From assembly GCA_963580455.1 (NCBI GenBank), contig OY756966.1, positions 21,889,001-21,953,000 of the forward strand: a DNA stretch of 64,000 nt. Reading direction: 5' to 3'. The notes under the pieces are model-generated. The model was given only the letters and a program-made list of their open reading frames with translations. It did no database searches and was not told the DNA's origin. Source of the DNA: Euonymus europaeus (taxonomy: Eukaryota; Streptophyta; Magnoliopsida; Celastrales; Celastraceae). A program made the position numbers and the translations under genes. Of the stretch, positions 37,001 through 46,000 are shown piece after piece (the stretch's first letter is position 1; each line of letters starts with the position of its first letter).

Positions 37001-40000
37001 AATATCCAGCAGCATGCAAAGGCTGATGAAGTTGTGGAGTCCATCTTGCATCAATTTTCTTCCATATTGGACCATATTTCCTTATGTTGTTTCCACAATT
37101 TGTTTGAATTTTCTCCTTTGCTCTGTCCATCAATTCATAAATAAAACCCATCGCAGGTCTTTCTTCTGAATCAACCTCTCTCAAAACACTAACAAGTGGA
37201 CCAACACTCTTTATACAATATGCAACATTACCCCAGAATTGTCCATCATGCAATACAATTCCACAACATTTCATGCCATCTGGCTTCTTTGCCCAAGTAC
37301 TAGAAGCCCACTTCTCTGAACTAAACAACGACATTAGAGCTTGTTTTTGCTTGTACAAACTCTGAAGTGTAAGAAAGGAGGTTGCAAATCGAGTCACAGC
37401 TGGACGGATGATTTCTTGGTTATTTGTATGAAATCTCATCAATGCTAACACCCAAGAATGCCCATATATGAACCTCACAACAGCCTTGACTTTTGGAATT
37501 GTCTCTTCAAACACCTTCAACTTTGAAATGTTCTCCAACATCAAATCAATGCAATGTGCAGCACAAGGAGTCCAATATAACCTCACTCTCTTCTCCATAA
37601 GCTTCTTTCCAGCATACACATAATTGCTAGCATTATCAGTAAGAACTTGCACAACATTATCTTCACCAACTTCCTCAACAACTTGATCAAGCAACTTGAA
37701 CATCAAATCTCCACTCTTAATACAATCAGAAGCATCCACTGATTTCAAAAACCAAGTACCAGCTGGGCTATTCACTAAGAAATTAATCAAGCATCGATTT
37801 TTTCCATCTGACCAACCATCCGACATTATAGAGCAACCATAGTCTTGCCATGCCCTCATATGCTCCAGCTTAAGCTTGTTAATATCCTCCACCTCTTCTT
37901 TCAGCAGCCATGTCCTCATCTCATGCATAGAGGGCGGCTTGAACCCGGGGCCAAAGTTAGCAACACTCTCAAACATAGGAACCCAATAAGGATCATTGAC
38001 AACATTAAATGACAATGCTTTCGAGAAACAGAACCTTGCAATTTTTCGACAAACCTCCCTCCTTTCTTCCTTTTTCCATTGGCTGTTGAGTTTAGTTTGC
38101 CTTGGTTCTGCAGTTGCAAACTTATCCATAGGCCCTCGAACTCTAGCCTGTGGAACATGGGCACCCAGACCACAACTAACATTTTGTGTAACACTATCAC
38201 TCGCACTACCAGTCCCACTTCCAGCCATCCTTATGTCATCCATCGTCTCTCTTTGCAGTTGTTTTTGATCTTTCAATTTTTGCAGGGCAAGTTGACATTT
38301 CAACACCACATCTTCAGGAGCACTTTTGCAAGGCATAATTCCTGAATGAGTGCCTGCTAAATGATTTTTCAAACGAGTAATAGTTCCACTGCATATGTGA
38401 TCACAAAATCTGCATCTGAAATACTTCTCACTCGGAACTATCTTCACATAATCCCAAGCAAAATCTTTTTTTGGGTCTCTTTTATTAGCCATTTGTTAAT
38501 TCCTTCACACAAAAAAATCACAAACACAAATTCAGAATTGATTTCAAATTACAAAAAAAAAAAAAAAACAAATAATGGGTACTGGGCAATTGCAATTATG
38601 AGTGCATTGCAATGGATGGGTACTGGGCAATTGGGCAGTGGGTACTGGGCAATTTTCAAGTAAATTGTAAAATGTAAAATACTTAAAACTTAAAAAGCAC
38701 GAAATAATGGGTACTAGGCAATTGGGCAGTGGGTACCTAATTACCTTAGGTGGAACTTGGAAGAGAAAACAGATAGGCGGAACGCGAGCTGCTTCCAGGC
38801 AGAGTCGACCAGCAGCAGAGACAGTCGACGAGTCTCGCAGAGACAGCTTCCAGGCAGTGACAGCTTCTAGGCAGAGACAGCTTCCAAGCAGCGACAGCTT
38901 CCAGGCAGAGACAGAGAGTGTCGCGAGACTCGCGACTAGCCAGGCAGAGACAGTCAACGAGTTTCGATTGTCGACTAGCAGCAGAGAGGCGGAACGAGAG
39001 ACCCAGTGAGGAAGAGACGATCGTGACCTAGAGGTATTCCAGCCAGAGCCTTCGATTTTAGTTTTTTAGTTACAAAATTTGTTAAACGATGTAGTTTCGG
39101 GAATCTGCCTCAAGAGCGAAGGTCTATTTTCGCCTTACGCCTCGCTGTTTTTTATGTTTTTTTCGGAAAAAACATACGCATTCCAGGTATGGTATTTCAC
39201 AGACGCCTCTGTGCGTTTTTGAGTGAAAACGCACCAAAACGCGTTTCAAAACGCGTTTTGAAAACGCTTTTGAAAACAGAGGGTGGGTGTGCATTTCGGA
39301 GAGGTCTAAAGGGCGGAAGACCTCCATCTTTCTTGACAAAGAGGCTCTTGAATGGCTCTGGCGATCCACAGAGGAATTTTGGCGGGACAAAACTAAACAT
39401 TCCTGGTTTAGGAGTCATAGGTCAGATACGAAGAAGTGGGTTTTAATCCTTCAATCAAATAATCTGGGTAGGTTATGGTCTCTTACAGAATTTGTTGGGA
39501 AGAGACACTGGACTATTCTTATTCCTGAAGGTCCTGGAGGGAATGGATGGAAGGAGATAAGTTCAGCAGTGAGGGAGATTTTGGGAAAACCTGAATCCAA
39601 AAAATATCCTATCTTCGTGGGACCTAAAGCTGTTGTTTCTACTTGTCCACGGTGTGGGCACAATTGGAATTCTGATGATGTTTGGCCTAAACCGGGGAAG
39701 ATTATAGGTTTGCCTAAGGTTAGAGAGAAAAAGGCAAAGTCAGCTCATCTTCTTGTATATCGGGTAGGAATGGTGCATGACGGGAAGGGTAAAGGCAAGA
39801 TGGTGAGTAATGGTAATTTTTCTAGGCCTGAATCTCCGAAAAGAAAGCTGGATAAAGTCACTAAAGTCAATAGGAGTATAATCCAGGAGAACGCTACCAA
39901 GAAGAATGAGTGGAGGGTTGTCAGTAAGGCAAAAGGACCTATTTATCCTGTTGATAAGAAGTCTGGGGGTGGCTTCTATATTGGCGAATCTAGCCACTGG

Positions 40001-43000
40001 TTGTCCTCAAAAGGGGGGGTCCATTGTCATAGAAAAATCGAGGGAAGATCATGCGGACTTGTCGTCAAGAAAGTATGATGTGACTTTATCGACTTCTTGT
40101 GAGGAATTAGATGAGGAAGGAAATGGAAGTCTTAGAAAGTGGGGTTTCTCTGAAGGAAGTGAAGCAAATGACTTGACTAGCATAGAGGAACATGAAGATA
40201 TGAGCAGTACCCAAAGTATGCAAGATTACCAACCTATTGTTGAGTGGCCTCTCTTTAATGGAGACCAAGAGGGTTCAGTGGTTGAAGAGTACTGTAGAGA
40301 TTTAGTTATCTCTGGAGACCCTCATGATCAATATCCGGTCCCCCTGGCAACAGACACTTCCCTCAGCCTTGAACTAGGTAAGACTAAATGCAAGACGCTT
40401 TCGAAGTTTGAATGCAATTCTGGGTGGGTGATAGACAGATTCAAAAAACTCAAAAAGCCGCTTTGTATTGAGGACAAAGACTTGGAGGAGGAAACGATAG
40501 CTTTGCTTATGAGAATAGAGGAAAGACGGAAACAGAAACAAACAATTAAGTCTTCCAGCAAAGGGGTAGCATCGAGAAGGTCCAAGGACAAAGGCAGAGA
40601 ATTGAAAAGACTTCAATTTGGTGTCAATTATGAGAACGGGTCTTCCCGGAGAGATGATGGCAGTAACAAGGGTCTGATAATTTTTAATGACTTTTAAGCT
40701 CCTCACCTGGAATGTTAGAGGGCTTAACAAGCAAGACAAGAGGGTGGTAGTGAAAAATACTTTAAAGAAATGGAAAGCGGGGGTTATTTGTTTGCAGGAG
40801 ACAAAATTGGAAGACTTTAATCCTATCATTTTTAAGGAAGTTTGGGGTTTATCTTCTGGGAACCAGATTTCTCTTCCTTCTGTGAATTCTTCTGGAGGTA
40901 TTACAATTATGTGGGATCAAAGCAAGTTTGAATACAAGAGTCATTCAATCGGTTCTCATTCGATTTCGGTGATCTTTAGTAATCGTAGTGATAATTACCT
41001 CTGGGCCTTTTCGGGGGTTTATGGTCCGAGCAAGTATGGTGATAACTATAAGTTGTGGGTGGAGCTCACTTCTTTCAGGAGTCAGTGGTTGGGTCCTTGG
41101 ATCATTGGGGGTGACTTCAACAGTGTTCTTTTCCCTCATGAAAGATCAGGTAGTTTGCGGTCTTGCATCAATATGAGGCTTTTTAGAGATTTCATCTCAA
41201 ATTTTATGCTCAAAGATCTTCCTCTCTTGAATGGGGAATTCACTTGGTCGAATATGAGAGAGGTCCCCACCTTTTCTAAGCTAGACAGATTTTTAATTTC
41301 ATCAACGGGAGACTCCTACTTCTTGAGTGTTCGTCAATCCCTGCTTCCAAGACCTACATCTGATCATCATCCAGTCCTTCTAGAAATTGGTTCCAGGGAT
41401 TGGGGTCCTTCTCCCTTCAGATTTAACAACTCCTGGCTTAGGAATGACAATCTTGAGAATCTAGTTAGGGGTTGGTGGAATAATTTTCAACCCCATGGCC
41501 ATGCTAGTTTCGTTCTTATGGAAAAGCTTAGATTCTTGAAAAAGAATCTGATTGTGTGGGCTAAAGAAGAGTATGGCAGTCTACAATTACAAATTGATTT
41601 TCTTAATCAACAAATTGCAGACATGGACAAAATGGAGGTAGTGCATGGCAAGTTGAGTTGTGAAGACTTGACAGCGAGGGCCAATGCCAAGGCCAATCTT
41701 TCTAACCTTTTAATGGTGGATGAGCTGAATTGGAAGCAGAAATCCAGAGTTCAGTGGCTCAAAGAGGGGAATCGTAACACGAAATTTTTTCATTCGATGG
41801 CTAGCTCTCATAGAGACAGAAATTATATTAGTAGTATCTCTATTCATGGTTCCTACTTGACTAAAGCTCCAGAAGTAAAGAAAGGCATATCAGAGTATTA
41901 TAAAAATCTCTTCACAGAATCTGAACCTTGGAGGCCTTCTTTTGATAGCCTGCCAATGAACTCTATTACTGAGGAGGAAGCAACCGACCTAGAAATCCCC
42001 TTCTCTAAAGAGGAAATTAAACATGCCCTTGACGATCTTGATGGTAGCAAAGCCCCAGGCCCGGATGGCTTTTCCATTGCTTTCTTTAAACGTTACTGGG
42101 TTATTATCAAGGATGATGTGTTGCGTATGTTTGCTGAATTTCACCATACTGGTAGATTTGTAAGTTCAATGAACTCTACCTTTATTTGCTTGGTGCCTAA
42201 AAAGTCTGGAGCCTCAGATATCAAAGACTTCAGGCCTATCAGTCTCTTGAGCAGTATTTACAAATGGGTTGCTAAGGTTTTGGCTAGAAGATTAAAATCT
42301 GTGATGACCAAAATTGTGCACCAGGCGCAGCATGCTTATGTGAAGGGGAGGCAAATTCTAGATGCTTCATTGGTTGCCAATGAGATTGTGTACCATTATA
42401 CAAAGAAGAAGAAGAAGATGGTTCTTTGTAAACTAGATATGGAGAAGGCTTTTGACAATTTAAGTTGGGGTTTCTTATTCAAAATTTTGAAGAAAAAAGG
42501 CTTTGGTCCAAAGTGGATTTCTTGGGTTAATCATTGCATTTCTACTGCCTCCTTCGCTGTCCTAGTTAATGGGTGTGCCTCAGATTTTTTCACTTCCTCC
42601 AAAGGTGTGAGGCAAGGAGATCCATTATCTCCTTTTCTCTTTATCCTTGGTATGGATATTCTTAGTAATTTTCTGGACAGAGCCGTGGCTGGTGGTTTTT
42701 TGGAATGCGCTCGTGTGGGTAGTGGGGATTGCCAAGTCTCCATTTCCAATCTCCTATACGCGGATGATACTTTGGTCTTCTGTGGGGCTGATGTGAACCA
42801 AGTTTTGAATTTGCGGGCTGTTTTGCTTGGTCTTGAGGCAGTGTCAGGTCTCAAAGTTAACTTGGAGAAAAGTCAGATTGTGGCGATAGGTGGTCCTTTG
42901 GACTTGCGTATGTTTGCGGACATTCTTGGTTGTGGTATTGGCAATCTCCCTATGCAATATCTTGGCCTTCCTCTTGGAGCTAGCTACAAGCACACAAATT

Positions 43001-46000
43001 TATGGAACGTGGTGGTGGATAGATTTGAGAAAAAGCTTGCTGGTTGGAAGAAAATATGTCTCTCTAAGGCGGGAAGGCTCACTTTGATCAAGAGTGCTCT
43101 GTCGAATCTCCCAGTCTATTTTATGTCCTTGTTCCCTATTCCCTATTCTATTGCGGCGAAGCTTGAGTCCATTCAACGGAAATTCTTATGGGGAGATAGT
43201 GCCTCTGGCAAGAAGTTTCACGTTGTGAAGTGGGAGTCTGTGAAAATGCCTAAAGATAAAGGTGGCTTAGGCATTATTTCTCTTAGCATTTTTAATAAAG
43301 CTCTTCTTGGGAAATGGCACTGGAGATTCACATCTGATAAAGATCAATTATGGAGAAGAGTTGTGGTCTCTAAATATGGTCTAGAGAGGAATGGATGGAC
43401 TACAAAGCCATCCTCAGAAGCTCATGGTTGCAGTCCCTGGATTCACATCCGGAAAGGTTGGGCTTGCTGGCACCAACTTGTGTCTTTTAAAGTTGGAAAT
43501 GGTACTAGAATCCAATTCTGGCATGATAAGTGGCTGAATAATGTTGCCCTTAAGAATCAGTTTCCTTCCCTTTACGGGTTGGCCATCAACAAAGCAGCAA
43601 AAGTCAGTGATCTTACTGACGGCATTTCTTGGTCCTTATGCTTTATCAGAGATGCCCAAGACCGGGAGCTAGACCACTTCATGAACTTACTGGAAATTCT
43701 TTATGAGCACTTACCAAGTCAATTACTTGTAGCTGATACTATGATCTGGTCCCTCTCCGCTGACTCAATTTTTTCGGTCAAATCATACTATTCTTACCTT
43801 ATACTGGCTGGTAGAGGTGAGATGCCTTCAACTCTAAAATGGGATAGTGTGTGGAGTACACCATGCCCAACGAAGGTTTCTTTCTTTTTGTGGGAGGCAC
43901 TATGGGGCAGAATTCTCACCATAGACAATCTTAAAAGGAGAGGCTTCCTCTTGCCTAACAGATGTGTGCTTTGTAAGTCTGACGAAGAAACTGTCTCTCA
44001 TCTTCTGTTACATTGCTCCTGGTCAGCGCAAATTTGGGGTACAGTGTGGAGCTTGATGGGTGTAGAATGGGTTACTTCCGGCAACTTGTCCTTGGAAGTG
44101 GAAGCGTGGAACTTCCTTGCCACTAACAAGTACAAGAAAAAGCTTTCATTCGTGATCCTTCAATCAACTTGTTGGTTAATTTGGAAAGAGCGTAATTCCA
44201 GGATTTTTGATGACAAGGAGCGCTCTATTGGGGTCTTTTTGGATGATTGGCTTTCTGTAATTAAACTTTGGTTGACTGGAACTTGTTCCAATATTTTAGA
44301 TAGTCTCAGATCAATTATTCTGTAACCTTGCTTCTTGGGTTGCACCCCCTTGGTGCTGTGAATAATATTTTTCTATTCAAAAAAAAGGACCAATTAAATT
44401 AAATTTTTTATTTTTTATTTTTTGGGTTTTTTTGTTTGTTTGTTTGTGATTTTGATCAGATTACAGACGCTACTCCAATACGTTGAGATTTTAAGTTGTA
44501 AGATAAACTAAATTGTAGTGTTGCTGATATATGGTCCTGTTTACTTTACATGCGTGCATTGTTTACTTCAAACAAACATGTTTACTAATGATATTTGTCC
44601 TTGCTTACTCTCACTTTTGATCTTAGACATAATATATCAATCAAAGGTGACTCTAGTGCTCTGACTAGCGCATGATGGTTTTCTTAGTGTCAATCTCCTG
44701 GAGGCTCCAGTTTGATATGTTCGTTGCTTGTCTACTTGCTGTTAATGAGTAGCCCTTAGATGTTGGTAATTAACATTCTATGAAGTTTAATCCTTTCTAT
44801 AGCATCACTTGAGATTTACATGTGATTTTTGCGTTGTTTTTGCAGCCCTTCTGTACACGGACTCAGCTATTCACAAAGGTATTGTATCAAATTTTGCATG
44901 CGTTCAAATATTGTGCACTGTTATTGACAGACATACAAGTGAGAATCCCATAGCATTGTTAAAGTAGGGTCATGAACCTCAACAATCACATACTTAGCTA
45001 CCAAAAAAGGTGGAGGGTTGGGGTAGGAGGTTGCTTAATGTCCTTCCTCAATCTCTTTGTTCCAGTCACCGAATGCTGAGTTTTGGTCACTCATTGGGTA
45101 AAATGTAGAAATAAGTTTGCAATGATTCCATTGCTCAACAAAACAAAATTTTCATTAGCAGAATCTTTTTCTTTTTTTTTCAATCCTTCTTGTTGCTTTA
45201 CAGTACTCTGCTTGAAGATTCACGGCGTTTCTAGTCTTTTTCTTGTTGGTTTTGCTTAGTCAACTCATCAACCTTTTTGTTGATTAAAAATTTGATGACT
45301 GATGATTCTCTTACAGTTCATAAAGGTTCTCTACTATCAACTGAAATACGGACTTCAGAAAGATAGTTCGGAAAATATTGGCACAGGTTCAGGAGAATCA
45401 GCATTGTTGGATGACTCATGGTTTTCTGCTGATAGCTTTTTGCACAGACTTTGCAAGGTAGTTTTATGCATATTACTGCATAAACATAAACTGGGCACAA
45501 ATTTGGTTGCCGTTGCTGGTTTTTAAAAAAGTGCATGTATTGTGGTGCTTTAAACATGGTTATCTGCCTATGAATTTCTTTAATTTGATCCATTGAGTCC
45601 TTTGTTTTTGTTATCGAACATGACTAACTTATTTTCCATACACGTACATTTGTTCATCCATTTCGAATCATTTTAAGTATGGTGTTTGTTGAGCAACTTA
45701 CTGATTAATGTTTGCATGCTTTTCAGGATTTCTTTATGTTGATTCAAGCTGCCCCAATGGTTGATGGAGATCTTTTGTCGTGGGTATGTAAACCAACACT
45801 GGTTCTTCATATGCTCTCCCTCCAGAAGGAGACATTAATTTCTCTATTATTCTTGTTTTTTGTTACTTCACACCTGGAACACTGCAAATAAGCAGTGTTA
45901 TAGTAGCTCAATAAAACGCCATAGTTGCAGACTTCTACATAATTTTGTGTGAATTGAGTTTGTTGCACAGATTTTGGGGGCATTCCTCCTCAGGCAAAAC

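Larger units (their letters stand above)
35607..39281 (-). mobile_element. hAT DNA transposon, 3.68 kb, apparently intact
   Basis: Terminal inverted repeats begin CTCTGTTTTCAAA at both ends. The flanking 8-bp duplication GGTGGGTG is perfect (35599-35606 and 39282-39289). The element holds a complete, uninterrupted transposase gene and two sets of subterminal direct repeats. It lies inside LINE ORF1, so it is younger than that LINE insertion. The right end is rich in AAAACGCG-type motifs. Confidence 0.95.
34822..40697 (+). pseudogene. LINE ORF1 (RNA-binding protein), interrupted
   Basis: The likely ATG is at 34822, with a frame change between about 34880 and 34950. The N-terminus is Pro/Ser-rich. 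The conserved part begins near 35440 (GGEKWAEDVRSQPLKTKLSL) and is cut at 35606 by a hAT insertion. Reading resumes at 39290: across the removed element the frame reads GRGERWVCISERSKG without loss. Next come LDKEALEWLWRSTEEFW and the CPRCGHNW motif, then a 1-nt shift at a G7 run (about 40012-40018). The frame ends at the stop at 40695-40697. ORF1 proteins coat LINE RNA. This copy is broken three ways. Confidence 0.75.
34723..44451 (+). mobile_element. L1-type LINE in AAR2 intron 8, split by hAT
   Basis: The insertion is flanked by an 11-bp direct repeat, TTGATCAGATT, at 34712-34722 and 44452-44462. Subtracting the hAT element and its duplication leaves about 6,046 bp, the size of a full-length plant L1. 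It has a short 5' leader, ORF1, ORF2 overlapping ORF1 by 11 bp, and a 3' tail with TTGCACCCCCTTGGTGC followed by an A8 run at about 44381-44388. About 60 bp lies between the A-run and the repeat, which is unusual and might be transduced flank. If that interpretation is wrong, the true 3' end is near 44390. Confidence 0.85.
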
